64,000 nucleotides of DNA, taken from positions 10,739,365 to 10,803,364 of the forward strand of contig OY482855.1 in the NCBI GenBank assembly GCA_960531495.1, read 5' to 3'. Below the pieces are notes generated by a model. That model made no database searches, had not been told where the DNA came from, and saw only the letters and a list, made by a program, of their open reading frames with translations. The stretch comes from Zeus faber. Taxonomy: Eukaryota > Chordata > Actinopteri > Zeiformes > Zeidae. Positions 1 to 25,788 of this stretch are shown piece after piece (within the stretch, counting starts at the first letter, position 1; each line of letters opens with the position of its first letter). A program made the translations under genes and the position numbers.

Positions 1-703
1 TTGAATGATTAGACTATCAGACGACCCATATACCACCCATGACCGAAGGGCTTATTCTTTGAATGGTACAGGCTGACACAGTACAGGCAAAAACATTTTT
101 ACGGATGAATTGTGATACATTATTTGTTTGTTTGTTTGTTTGTAGTGGAAGAAATTTTCAATCAATTCAAGAATCTGAGGACAGTATTCCAGCGTAAAAG
201 TCAAAGCTGTCAACAACATGCAAAACATCTGTCTCTGGGATCGATGGTGTAAACACATCCAAAGGAGGAGGGCATGGAGTTTGCTTTAGAATATCTAAAA
301 AGGAACATGCTGGTTTCTTCAATTACATTAATATGTAAATAATAATAATACCTGATGATAAAGTATATTTTTTTAAAGTGATGGAAACTCTACATTCAGT
401 TACAACAGGGGAGTGAAGAAAACTGTATTATATTTTTATTTATTATTCTATTCCCTTTTGATTATTGTGATGTTTAAATGAAATGAAATGATTGTGATCT
501 GCGTATGATTTGAATAGCACTTGCGATAAAATTACGAAATTTTGATGAAAGAGAGGAAATTAGAATGATTTTCTGTGTTTCTGTGTACTGATTAGCTGGA
601 ATTCCATTTGACAGTGGCCCTGTTGTAGGGCTGGACGATATGGCCAAAAACACTATCATGATATGTTTTTTTATATTGATCGATGTCAATAATTATTATT
701 ACT

Positions 704-736
<33 letters not shown>

Positions 737-1047
737 AATAATAAAATAATTATATTAATAATAATATTAAGAGGAAGAAGAAGAAGAAGAAGAAGAAGAA
801 GAAGGAGGAGGAGGAGGAGAATAATAATAAGAAGAATAATGCTCAATTTACAGTTTTGAGTGTATTTTCATGGCTTTACGGTAAACACTTAATAAATAAA
901 ATAAAATAAAATAAAAAATAATGTAAACAAATAAAGAGATCAATAAATATATACAATTATATCTAATATATATTATATATATTTAAATATATACTATAAT
1001 CATCATTGTCGTCTCAGAACAGTCCGTTCACAGTTACCTGCGCTCTG

Positions 1048-1400
1048 TGATTATATACGGGGACCTTTGGAGCGGACCGAGGGACGCTCGCCGACCGTGT
1101 CGGACCAGACGTCACTGAAAATCGCTCTCCTTTTGCGGGGATGGGGGCCGCGCCGGGCTCGGGTTGGGAGGAGGGCGAGTTTGAGTCCAAGTTGGTATTT
1201 GAGGAAGACCCGAAGCGTCCGCTCCGGGTGGCCTCGCCCCCGCTGCGCGCTGCGCGCTGCCCGACCGGAGAGCGCTGCGGCCGGGGAGAGTGCAGAGGAA
1301 GCCCCGCTGCGCCCCTGCGGTACGACTGGCTGTTCATGTCACACGTTTGTTTCTCTGCTGTACGATTGGCTGTTCGTTTCAGGTCTTTATAGTTAGTGCA
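1048..1400 (+). other. CpG-rich promoter-like patch with short NFAT-like ORF
   Basis: This island of high GC and CpG sits in A/T-rich flanks. It has a TATA-like TTATATA at 1050-1056, followed by an ATG at 1141. The frame from 1141 starts MGAAPGSGWEEGEFESKLVF, with an acidic EED just after. This resembles the short conserved N-terminus of NFATc3/c4 (a MGAA-type start and an E-F-x-KLVF-E/G-E motif). Two near-identical blocks about 40 bp apart (near 1320 and 1360) each carry GACTGGCTGTTC/GATTGGCTGTTC; the second contains an inverted CCAAT box. No further NFAT exons were found downstream. It could be a displaced or duplicated NFAT first exon, a dead promoter copy, or chance similarity. Confidence 0.3.
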
Positions 1401-1554
1401 AAATGGACTCGGAATCGAACTGGATGGAAAATACATCTTTTACATTTATGATCGTTATTGTGGAAGATTTAATCGTGAAAATTATCAAGATCGTCAACAT
1501 TATGGTCAAGCCCTACTCTGTTGCTGTGTTGCCCATAGGCCTGTTGCCCAGTGT

Positions 1555-1745
1555 TTTATTACATTACATTTAGCAGACGCTTTTATCCAACGCGACTTAC
1601 AATTATTCCAACACCGACGGACGCAGCCATCAGGAGCAATTAGGGGTTAAGTGTCTTGCTCAAGGCCACTACAGCATGCTAGCAGGAGGAGCCTGGGATC
1701 GAACCAGCAACCTTTAGATTACTAGACCACCAGCTCTACCTCCTA
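1555..1745 (-). mobile_element. tRNA-like SINE, minus orientation
   Basis: Read on the minus strand, the right end begins with a tRNA-like head containing an A-box-like stretch and a B box (GGTTCGATCCC near 1690-1700). The left end carries the 'acatttagcagacgc' motif, which is dispersed through many teleost genomes. This is established as a common fish repeat; I cannot name the exact family without a library search. Confidence 0.6.
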
Positions 1746-1934
1746 CCGCATATCAGGGCCTTAAGTTGTATCAGCCGTGCCCTAATGTGTTCTTTACTTT
1801 CTGTTTTTTTTTAAAACATGCGCATTGTGTTCTTTTGCTTAAAGAAAATACCCTTGTTCTCATTAGGTTATTATAAAGATCAAGTGGACCCCAGTTCCAT
1901 TACAAGTGCCTTAGCAATCTAGAAAAACTGCATT

Positions 1935-2246
1935 GTAGGGGTGGGCGGATTGACGCCAAAAGTATCGATCCTACCGATACTACATCTGGTTTTGATGATC
2001 GATTCTAGGGTCAATAGGGTAGAAACCAAAAAAGGGATCAGTTTCTCTCAATACATTTCCTCACTTGCGCTTGCTTGATGCCCGTCACTGTGTGGTGAAG
2101 GGGGGATCCTTTCCAGCAGAGAAAGCGATCAGTGAAAGCGATAAGTGAAAGCTATCAGTGAAAGCTATCAGTGAAAGCAATCGGTGAAAGCGATGGTATC
2201 GGGTCGAAACAAAATTTTGCGATATCGCCCAGACACCCACCCCTAC
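1935..2246. mobile_element. Short inverted-repeat element (MITE-like)
   Basis: The left end GTAGGGGTGGGCG and the reverse complement of the right end (GTAGGGGTGGGTG) form short terminal inverted repeats about 312 bp apart. There is no transposase frame, so it would be non-autonomous. The interior holds a 13-bp tandem repeat (2121-2194). Target duplication is unclear: the flanks tgcatt and tgcact agree only in part. Confidence 0.5.
2121..2194. repeat. 13-bp minisatellite, about 5.7 copies
   Basis: The unit GAAAGCGATCAGT is repeated with small changes (GCGAT, GCTAT, GCAAT). It lies wholly inside the inverted-repeat element at 1935-2246. Confidence 0.85.
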
Positions 2247-2666
2247 TGCACTGTTCGGCACGGGCTGCACTGCGGACTTAGGTGACTCAGTTGCAGAGCC
2301 CTGAATCCCCGCCCCGCTGCTGCACAGAGCAGAGCGGCTCGCTGTTCACTTGTTTATTCAAGGTATATTAATATTACAGGTGTCGCGTGTCCAAATTGCA
2401 CAAAATTCAACACTGCACTTCCTTGGGTACCCAGCAATACACCGCCAGTGTGAAGTAGATCGGATGAACGGCTGCTAATCAAAGGACATACATACAGAGA
2501 TCCCTTGCTTCATAGTTAGACAAAACAGCCTCCCAGGGTGGCATAATCCCTGGAGGATGCCTTCGGAAGGCTTCTTCTTCAGGTGATCCTCTGATCCCAT
2601 GTCTAATGTTCTCAAAGAGACACATGTTGCTTATCTTTTCCCCCATCTTCCTCTATGAACACCTAG

Positions 2667-3044
<378 letters not shown>

Positions 3045-4384
3045 AGACACGCACCATTTTGCATACACCGATTATCTGCTCTGCACATGTAAAAAAAAAA
3101 AAAAAAAACCTGTGCCCAAACTTTCCTCAGACACAGAGAAGAGGGTTGAGAATGTTGATCTAGATTATTAAGCTTATTATGGTGCTAGGAGCTCAATATA
3201 TTTGATTTTATTAAGACATGTATCACATTACCTTACATTACACTAGCCACTTAAAATCATACGCATCAGATTCCTTGTCAATCCCTCATCACCAATGTCC
3301 TATTAGTTTAGCGTATTAGCCTACGACTGGTGTCTTCCAATTTCCTCAGAATTTTACCAGCAGCAGGCCCCAAATAAAGGGTTTATTGTGTAATATTTTG
3401 TGTTTTTCATTACTTTGTGCCATTCACAATCTCTCTCCTTAGACAAGCAGATTCTTTGATTTCCTCCGGAGATTATTTAAATGAGCTCGTTCAGATTTCG
3501 GGCAAGAGAGAGATTTGGACACTGATTTGATTGTCGTATTCCAGTCCCTTATAATAATAATAATAATGATAATAATAATAATCATCATCATCTGAATTAT
3601 AATAACCAGAATCACAATCGTAATAATGAAAATTAATTTAAATATGAACAATTGAATTATTTTCAATTAACAAATGAAAATAACAACCTCCTAATTATCC
3701 TTTATTATCATATAAATTACGTTTAGAAACTTTAAATAAACACATTTTATGAAATTGAATTAGTCATGTTAGATTTGTGCTTAAATATATATTAAATGCC
3801 TACTTTTGTCTTTTTTTTACCTTCAATTTTTTCACCTCCCCCCCAGCAACAGCCCTACCACTGTCTCACGTTTAAAAGTGTGTAGGCCTGCTTTGACCTG
3901 TGTCGTTATCCGTTTTTAGCTTTTGATTTCTACACTCTTCGAGCTTGTATGCCTTTCATACAACGTGTCGTACTGTACACCTGATAGGGTGCACTTTGAA
4001 GTGTGAGTGTGTATGAAATGTGTGAATTGTTCGAATGTCTTCGCCTCGTGAATAAAGTCACAGAAATATGAGAAAATTGGCCGCGAATGAAAGAGACGTG
4101 ACAACAACGCAAACAACTGACGGGTTGAGAGTGTGGGTGTCTGCTCAAATAACATAATAAAATAATAAAATAAGAACTGAATAAACAGCCATTAAACACT
4201 GCAACGCCATCGCACCTCGAGAGCACTATTGCACCCAAATGTTACTTTGTATTTACAGTGACACACGCAGACCCCCACCTCCCGCTCCGTAACCGCACAC
4301 GTGTTTCCTCTTCTCTTTTCTCTTATTTTGGAGTACCTTACCGAGAAAAGCCGGTCCTCGGTTCCTCCTTTCCGAAGCAGATGT

Positions 4385-4439
<55 letters not shown>

Positions 4440-4527
4440 ATCCATTTTACTCACTGACCCTTTAATACCACCGTGGTCCAACCCCCCCCCCCCCCGCCCC
4501 CCTTGATATGGTCAGAGTTTACTGCGT

Positions 4528-4572
<45 letters not shown>

Positions 4573-4795
4573 CGTGCGTGCGTGTGTGCTTTTATTTGAA
4601 ACTACACATCCCTCAGTAACACAGATTTTGAACAACCCACCACAAAAGGAACAAGCAACAGTTCACTCTGCAGCGAGCAACATGTCGTTTTTTTTCTCTC
4701 TTCAATTGCACACACACACACACGCACACACGCACACACACACACACACTGGTAGATACCGCAGGTACGCTCACACACTAAAGACGGAAATAATA

Positions 4796-4833
<38 letters not shown>

Positions 4834-6685
4834 CCAAAACCCTAAATGCTTGATACACCTTCCTGACTATAAATCTATGGAAACAATCAACTGAACTTCG
4901 TCATTTCATTGATCTTAATCATAAACTCAGTCCTAGTCCTCAACCATCATGTCGTTAAAGGTTACAAAAAGTGACTTGATTTGCATGAAAGTTGTACAAA
5001 TTGTAATGCACAAGATGACAAATTACATTTACTATTGTTAAATAGATAGACAGACAGACAGATAGATAGATAGATAGATACGTTCATATTCTTATTCTAT
5101 TATGATACTGGAATTTATTCTTTCATTCAGCTTCACCTGATCTTTCTACGAGGGATGAATTTATCTCGAATTGAACCTGTTTTTGGTTTTTTTTTAACGC
5201 ACGACTATTTCTTTCAAACACTGATCATTTTCTGAAGGTCAAATAAAGATAAATAAACAGGCTTGATACCTGGCATGGTTTCCGCAGTTTGGGACCCCAA
5301 TGCATGTCAAAGGCGCATTCAAAGTTTAACAAAAAGCGTAGCCTATAGTGGCTTTCATCGCATTAAACAGCGTTTAACCTCTCATCACTCTCTCAGTGAT
5401 GCGATGATTTGGTGGTCCTGGCTATGGCGACATTTTAGAAGCCCAGGTTCTAGAGAGATATCCTTAAAAAGAATAAACATTTTTGTCAAAGGGTATAAAG
5501 GTTTTCCCTTCTGTCGAGCCATTCCACCCAAAATGACTATTTCTTGTGACAGCTGTCATTTCACATAACAAAACCAAAGACAATACTAAATTGTAGAAAC
5601 TGACTTTTTTGTGTATTGCACAAATTGGGAACCAGGCATCTAAAGAAAGGGTTTGCCAAGATGAGTGTCATTTTCATTTTCATATGGAGCAAAATGTGTC
5701 TCATGTTAAGCTAAACACCAAATAACACAACCAAAATGCTTGTAGGTTGTTCAAAAGTAAGACTTGGTCCAAAGCAAAGCAACAAATCTATCAAATGGTT
5801 GAATGAATAAATGAATACCTGAAAGTCATAGGGATTGGAAACAAGGTTAGATAGGGTTAAAAGGTCGGTGGTAAAAGTAAAATGGTTAAATGTTTGAGCA
5901 TGACAACTCAAAACCATGACAATTCATTCAGTTGATCATGGCCTCTTGCGAATGGGGATGTTTCCATTCCGCTCTGCCAGATGAACCACAGAAGATGACT
6001 ATCTATTTGTTTTTCTACAGTTTTCCCCTTGCAACCTAAAAGAGCTTGTTATGAATGTTAAAAACTGAGATCCATTCCAACAATTGAAAACATCAGCATG
6101 CATTCTGATTTGCATTTGATTGGACTACAGCGGGCTTGCAGGGATGGGATGGGCTACCTGGCCGACCGGCTGATAGGCATGTATGATTGGTTCAGGTGTA
6201 CAGCAGCCATCAATAGGCTCTATTGTCCAGCCAAATAGCTGAAGCCTATAGAAATTTGATATCTGGGCTCCGTACACAGAGATAGATCAGAGGGAGGGAT
6301 AGACGTGTAAAGGTGAGAGGGTGAGGGAAGGGAGAGGCAAGTACTAGCAAAAAAAAAAAAAAAGAGAGAAGGGGAGAGAGATTGACCATCTCCTGAGCCG
6401 GCCACATGCATTGTTTGCAGAACGCAGGCAATTTTAGAAAGGTAAACATTAACAAATGTCCCTCTGAAATAACCAGGGTTTGACCTTTTACACCGTATAA
6501 ACTATTTTCTTGGTAATAAGGCTAAAAAATAAAATGACACAGCCCAAAGGGCTTAAACAAAACTAATAAATAAGAACGTATGCATTGTTGTTAAATACCT
6601 TCCGATGTGTTGCATACAATGGGACTCTTTTTTTCTACTTCTACCCACTATTGGAGTCTTATTTCATTATTTAACTTCAATCCAT

Positions 6686-6725
<40 letters not shown>

Positions 6726-7929
6726 ATTGTATGTGTGTATTGTATTGTATATCGAAAGCTCTCTGATAAGTTCAGGTAATGAGTTGATGACAGCAGTTTG
6801 AGCTATTGAATCACCCCAGGAGCGCTTTCTTACCCTGCTTACAGCAGGTGAAAGCTAAAATGAATTCATAAACAACCACTAATACACAAATCGGATAAAG
6901 AATATATATATTTTTTTTTTAAGCTCTTTACCAATTCGTTTTTCCATTCCACACCATGTTGTGCAAAGATTTATACCAAAATGACTTGATCCGGCGCACG
7001 ACATTCAAAGCCACTTCATCAAGTTTGGAAATAGATGGTGAATTGAAATAATTCCTGTCGAGGGAAGGAGCGCTTTGTATATTTTTACCTGCTGTGAAGA
7101 CCGGCGAAAATGGACCCTTGTCGTTGTTAAATCAAGGAAAATAGTCCTTGTGTCGCAGATCCTCACTGTAGTCACATCGTCGCCCAAAACCCGACACTTT
7201 CCTCGAAGCAAGTGATCGGAGTTGAGAGGGAGAGAGAGAGAGAGAGAGAGAAGGCGGGCAGTGTGAAGAGCGCTCCAGCCTCTGGTGTGAGGTGTTCTGC
7301 ATGCGCCTCCCGTATTGGCTGCTTTATTTACTTGTTTATCGCATTTCTCATATTGTGCAGTGCACAACGGCTCCTTTTGAGAGACAAAACGATGTGCAAG
7401 AGGAGACAACTTTTGACCACTTCCCTCCTTTGATCGCGTTTCTTCAAGGTTCTTTCTCATGTAATCGAGAGAATGCAATCCCGGGGGGCATTGATTAGGA
7501 TTATTATTATTATTATTAGATTGTATTATTAGGGTATTATTGTTATTATTAGATTATTATTAGATTATTATAAACATCATCATCGTTGGTACAAAGCATG
7601 GAAACGGCGCTAAATAACGTAAAATTACGCACACACATTTATTCTTTCTGTCCTATCTCCAGTGTACTGTATACTGTTTTTATTTCTATACTTATATCTA
7701 TACCCACTGTTAATCCCAGAAACCATACGGTCACTTCCTGCTATAGCCCTTTCATTTATCCGGTGCATGGAACTCACTTCCTATTTTGTGTATATTTTTG
7801 GTCATTTTCATTTCATTCTTTCATGGGTTTTTTTTTTTTGTTTTTGTTTTTGTTTTGTTTTTTCTCGTACGCGTTTGTTTAACGCGAATTGTCCGTATTC
7901 CAAAGCGGAACTAAAATCCGTCATTCGTG

Positions 7930-8021
7930 GTTTCGGTCCGGAAGTCTTGAGCACGCGCAATGTTTACCTTCCACTCGTCGCTTGGCAGTGAGGAGCCGCT
8001 GGCGCTCGCCCCTCGGCCGGA
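7930..8021 (+). promoter_or_regulatory. ap5z1: Probable ap5z1 core promoter and 5' leader
   Basis: Just upstream of the ap5z1 start there is an ETS-type site CCGGAAGT (7938-7945) and an NRF1-like GCACGCGC (7951-7958), with locally raised CpG and no TATA box. This is the usual arrangement of a housekeeping promoter. The transcription start is inferred, not seen. Confidence 0.5.
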
Positions 8022-19974
<11,953 letters not shown>

Positions 19975-20040
19975 GACTCAAACTTTGTCCTCATACATCA
20001 ACATACAACACACATGCACGCATACATGCACGCAAGCACG

Positions 20041-20054
20041 CACGCACGCACGCA

Positions 20055-20127
<73 letters not shown>
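20041..20127. repeat. (GCAC)n and (CA)n in the ap5z1 3' UTR
   Basis: A short GCAC run passes into about 70 bp of CA repeat, 80-150 bp after the ap5z1 stop codon, so it probably lies in the mRNA. Confidence 0.9.
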
Positions 20128-20129
<2 letters not shown>

Positions 20130-20254
20130 CATGCACTAACATTGAAAGAATGATTTGTGTGATATGATGGAAAGTGACCTCATAATCTGTGCCTTTATGC
20201 ACCTCAATTAGTCCCTTAATCCTGTCCACTGTACTTTTGTAAAAACATTAGATT

Positions 20255-20260
20255 ATTAAA
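20255..20260 (+). terminator. ap5z1: Candidate ap5z1 poly(A) signal (ATTAAA)
   Basis: ATTAAA lies about 280 bp after the ap5z1 stop codon. It is the first good signal on the plus strand; no AATAAA is closer. Confidence 0.45.
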
Positions 20261-20335
20261 ACCAAGCAACAAATATACATGTTTTGTACCGGGGGAAAAA
20301 CAACAACAGAACACACAGGGTGTCATAAAGTATCT

Positions 20336-20341
20336 TTTATT
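20336..20341 (-). terminator. mmd2: Candidate mmd2 poly(A) signal (AATAAA)
   Basis: TTTATT on the plus strand reads AATAAA on the minus strand. It gives mmd2 a 3' UTR of about 1.3 kb that ends within 100 bp of the ap5z1 end. The region 20342-21659 has no other gene and is best read as this UTR. Confidence 0.5.
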
Positions 20342-21659
20342 TAACAATTTATTCACTATATAATTTTACAAAATAGATTCTCTGATTAAAAAGAAAAGAA
20401 AAGTGTTGCTGGTGCCTGGAGCGCTGAACCCTTAAACTAGTTCTGCGTTAAATGCACATAGCTGTAGAGTATTTCAGAAAAGTATATCAAATATAGACTG
20501 TATGCCAAAAAGAGCTCTTGAGAGATAAAATACAGTTGTCCAGCTTAAGACTGTCATGAAGTTCTTTACTGAAAACAGAATCATCAAATGGGCTTCACTT
20601 AAGCATATTAACACCATATTGGCTTCATAATCATTGATCCAGACAGTATGTCATTAAATGTAACAAAACCAAGATACACGAGAATCAAGATATGTTTTGT
20701 TGATCCACAAGTCAGTTCACAGTCGCAACAGTTGTTGCAGAGTAGTAGACGTTTGTCAAACTGCTAGCAGCTAAAATATGACCACAGTATGAGTGATGGG
20801 GGCTGGCTTGCTTCCATGAAAATGACTCAAATGATATGGGGGGGGGGGGGGGGAATGTAAATAGGCTCCATGCCAAAGTGTGAAGCCAAAATAAACAGAG
20901 TTGTGTTTCAGTGCTATTTCAGTGCCATGGTTTCATAAAAAAACGACTAAAGCAAAATTAAACAAAACCCTATTTGATTGATTTGTATTGCTCGAATACA
21001 AGAGTTAGCACCATTGTATGTATCATTATTATTATTATTATACATATTATACGTTTTAGTAGCTACAGGACAGCAGACCTGGGTGGAAGGTATTTTTTTT
21101 TTTTTTTATTATGAATTTTTGTTTTTTAAATACCTTAATACTATGAACATGTGTTCAAATCACTTCATATGCTTCTTGTCTCAGCTACGCTTCTGAAGTG
21201 AAATTCCTATTCTTGATTTGGCTGTCTTTGCATTTTTTTTTTTTTATGCTACGGTCGCAGTGAGAGCCGTGTCTGTGCTTTAGGTGGTCTACGGGAAATC
21301 ATGTCTATGTAAATGATGGTCAGTCAGGTCACGCCTGACGATCAGTCGATACAACAGTGGCCAGTCCTTGTCACGTAGTGTTGTTTTAAGAATTGTCAGA
21401 ACTGAATGTGAACTCTCTGGTGTTTGAAAGGTCAGTGGTTCAACATTGAGAGGAGGGTTTGCTTTGCTTGGGGAGGACCTCAGTCATTGAGGCAACCTCT
21501 ATCCCTCTTCCTCACTAACTTCTACAGTCGTAGATGGGTACGCCCACCGGTGTCCCAGTCTTCGAGGGCTTGTCCCCCCGGAGCCTGTCCCACTTCTGCC
21601 CCATGAGTCACCGGCTGCGGGACGCTTCAGGTCTTGAGTCGAGGGTTGGCGGCGGCGGG

Positions 21660-23354
21660 TCACCTGGAAGTCTGCATCAGCTTCCTGGGGGAGTACAGGT
21701 ACCTCCAGATGGCGTAATAGTGGATTCCCGCACCGATGGCGACAAAGAGGTGCCAGATGGCGTGGGCGAACGGGACGAGGCCGTCGCTCTTGAAGAAGAG
21801 CACGCCCACCGCGTAGAACACGCCGCCCATGGCCAGTTCACACACCCCGGCACGGTCGACCTGGAACACACGGTGGGGTTACAGCGGTTGGCCACCAGGG
21901 TCAAGACCGAGAGCCCCATCTGGCCATGGCGACAAGGAGGAACAAGGAGAAGTGAGCACAGGTCAGGTCCATTTCATTTGAAATGTAGGACTGAATAACA
22001 AGTATCCCCAAATAGAAAAAAGATAAAAACAAGCACATTAATAGACTGATGCAGCATAAACCAACAACTGAGGCCAAGTGTTTGAACTAGACAATGTAAT
22101 AAATTGCCCTTGAGTCTTGAACTCAAGTGTTATAGCTCCTGTCTGATTCCCTGACAATGGGAGGAAGTCGTTTTCCGGGAGCCAAAGCTGCCCCCTCTAT
22201 AGGAAACAACTCCGCCCTGGTCTTTTTTTTTTTTGTTATCATAAAGATATGAAAAGACGAGGCGAGCGCTCTTCTATTTTTAACTGGTGGCCCTACCATG
22301 GACATGATGACCAAAGCAGGGACTGCTCCCATGGCCACGTATCCCAGCAGCTCCAGCAGCTTATACCTGCAGGGAGCGGGGACGGCAGCGTCAGAAAATG
22401 CCCCCGCGGTCCCAATTTTGTTATGTTTTGAGAGTTTTATCCTGTAAACGCCTTTTGAATAATAGTTTTGTTTGTCAAGTTACCTCTCGTGGAAGAAGAA
22501 GACGTACAGCGCCCCCACGCAGGCCATGACCCAGATCATCCAGCGCATGTGACACACCCAGGGCCCCAGCTCCCTCAGCATCAGCCTGGTGGAAGACATC
22601 AATACACCTCTTTATCCACCCACCCATCCAGCCATCCATCCATCCATCCAGCCATCCATGCATCCACCTACCAGGGAGAGTAGGAGGCAGCGATGAAGAA
22701 GTAGATGGCGATCCTATCGCACATGTGGAAACGCTGTTCCACGTTCCTAAAGTATGTGGGGGGGTGTGAGTGAGAGAGAGGCATAAGAGGAAGACAGAGA
22801 GAAATGGAGGGAATAGTATATTTTCAACAATATCATCATGCTTTTTTCGATGTGTAAGGGTCATTCCTCTGACATGAAATTTCAAGGTTTCAAAATTTGA
22901 AATGGTCAATTAATGTTGGAGCAATGATTTATAAAAAGAATATTAATTTGTTTTATTTCCCTGCTAGTTTTCCTTCGGGTGCATTTTTTTTTCCCATCAA
23001 TATTTAAATCGTGGTTTGGGACTACACTTTTGGGAAATAGTAAAAAAACACACATACACCCGGCCACTGGCCCTCACCATGTCCTTCAACACTTGACACA
23101 GTGTTTGTTTTGTCTTTTGGGGAAACTATCGCATAGGGAGGCGGGGTGGTGGGTTTGGGGTCTCAAAATGACATTTCCCTTGATGCCACAGCCTCCGTAG
23201 TTAATACTATTTTCGTAGGTTGGACACGCCATTTCTTCCACGGGTGTGAGTGTGTTGATCGTTTGTTTCATCATCGCACTGCATCTGCCAGTCTCCGGTC
23301 CTGCGGCTCCGTCTTAATGACCATATGTGTGTGTGTGGCGTAATAGGCATCCTG

Positions 23355-23425
<71 letters not shown>

Positions 23426-24527
23426 GGAGATGGCTAATCTTCCAGGCAGCGGTGTGGAACAGTGTGGAGGTGAGGAACAGGCCGGTGAGTCCGGCCCCGT
23501 AAAGCCAGGCGACGAAGCAATGCCATTGGTCCACGGACAGGAAGTAGAGCATAGAGCCGCCCATGAGGCTCGGCAGGATCCACAGCTGGAAGGCAAAAAA
23601 CAACAAAAATAACACCACATGTTATTTAGGATTTTACTGATTTTTAGGCCTCGGGGTTGATGTTGTGGATGTCATATGTTCATGTGACGAAAAATGTATA
23701 TTTCGAATCGTCGGCCTCAAGATTCTGCTTAATTACGGTTTTGTTTGCATTCCATTTCCAATTGGCATTCCACAGAAAAACAGCGACCACGGTGATTATC
23801 ATCTAAACTTCAAAATCTCCTGTAACCTCGACTCAAGGACCGCGTTGTTTTTTTTTGTTTGTTTTTTCCGAATGGAGAAAAAACATTTTTTAATACAGGC
23901 AGAAAAGTCCCCTAAGGGAAAAAACAAGATGATATTTTGAGAGTAAGATCAATTAAGATAGATTTTATTGTATGATATCATATAAAACATGACATAAAAC
24001 AACAACGTGTCCATTGAAGTTAGTTTTTTTGTTTAGGGCTCTTTCATTCACAACAAACACACCGCATTTAGAGATAAAATGTCAGATTTTGTGATATCGG
24101 TTTTAATTAAAATGGTTAAGATCACCTTTGTGGTGAAATTATTTGTTCAGCAGTGGGATTGCTAAAGTTACAAATGTGTACTATACCACATTCACACATC
24201 AGCATCATAAGAACACGAAAGATAACAAAGGACACATTATATACGATGCAGGACACAATGACCAGCAAGACGATAGGGAAGACCATAGCACCGACATAGG
24301 ACAGGAGAAAAATGATATAAACCTCCATGTGATTAGTTGGAATACTGGCAACGAGGACTGAGCCAAATGAACAAACAAACAAACGCATGCGTGGATGAAT
24401 TAATCCTCTAAAATGTTCTTTTACCGGACCACCTCTGGGTTTTTGTGGGCACGCTGTTTCCTTTTGAGGCGCCATGAAGTACATAGATTCTATCTGTACG
24501 ATCGTTAGAAGCGTACCGTCATCTTGA

Positions 24528-24577
<50 letters not shown>

Positions 24578-25281
24578 CCTGGAGGCAGATGCGGTTGGGG
24601 ATTACAACAGATTAACAGAGCCGGGATTCGGAGCTACAGGCCGAAAATTGCAGATTCTTAGCCCATCGACACTGACATGCAAAAGTCACTCAATAACAAA
24701 AACCCCTCCTGCATCTCTCTTTCCCTCTGTACACCCTCCCCCCCCCCCCCCCCCCCCCAGGACTCCCTCATCCCTCTCGGCAGATCGCCTGAACCGACAG
24801 AGGTTGGAAGGGGGGCGATCCGTAGTTCAAGGAAGTGCGCGGCGGGGGGCGGCGACTCACCCCGTGCGTGGCGCAGTTCGCGGCGTGTTCATATTCGGTG
24901 GGCTGGTATCGCTTACTGGCTGGCACCCTGCCATTCATGAACCTGAGTGTGTGAGGCAGAGGAAGGAGGGAGAAAGAAAGAAAGACAAGATTTAAGTGAG
25001 AGCGACAGGGGGAGCGGGGGGGAGAAATCATGGAGAAAGTCAGGTTGCTACTTTTGTGGTTGATAACTTACTGTTTGCTCAAGTTCTGAAGGCCGGAGGG
25101 GTGTCCATGTTTGTTTTGTTCTGTTTGTGTGTTTGTGTGTGTGTTTGTGCGTGCTGTAATCCACGTCACCTTGTCTGAATTTCAGCGTGGCTGACAGCGA
25201 TGTTATTGAAAACTCCCGCCTACTTCACATGAATCCAATAGCAAGACGCAGGAGCTCATCTAAGGCGGCATGCGTGTGCGT

Positions 25282-25312
<31 letters not shown>

Positions 25313-25423
25313 AAGTGAGAGAATGACACTGCGTGTGCATGTGTGTGTGTGTGTGTGTTTGTAAAAGAGTTGGAGTGTGAGAAAGAGTGAGAGGGAGGGG
25401 GAGCGTGAGAGAAAGAGAATGAC

Positions 25424-25469
<46 letters not shown>

Positions 25470-25711
25470 TGCCTGCCTGCCTGTGCTGTAATCAGTGGTA
25501 AATCTCTCATCCCAGCTTACAGGAAATAAAAAAACGCATCTGGGCATGTTACGAAACTGCATTTTATAAGTCAAGATGAACACTCACGCAAACACACACA
25601 CATAAAAACACACACACACACACACACACAACAGTTTGAGCCCCAGGTGCTTCTGTGTCCATCAACTGTGTTATTTGATTACATGTGTAAATCTAACGCT
25701 CACGCCACAGC

Positions 25712-25788
<77 letters not shown>

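Noticed and set aside
592..846. Ile/Leu-rich open frame on the minus strand
   Set aside because: It arises from TTA/GAA triplet runs and has no protein-like composition.
1680..1745. Possible tRNA gene (B box present)
   Set aside because: The cloverleaf is incomplete and the sequence continues into a common SINE body. The same applies to 34030-34060.
5263..5568. 101-codon plus-strand ORF
   Set aside because: No recognisable motif, no splice or promoter context, and A/T-rich surroundings. Likely chance.
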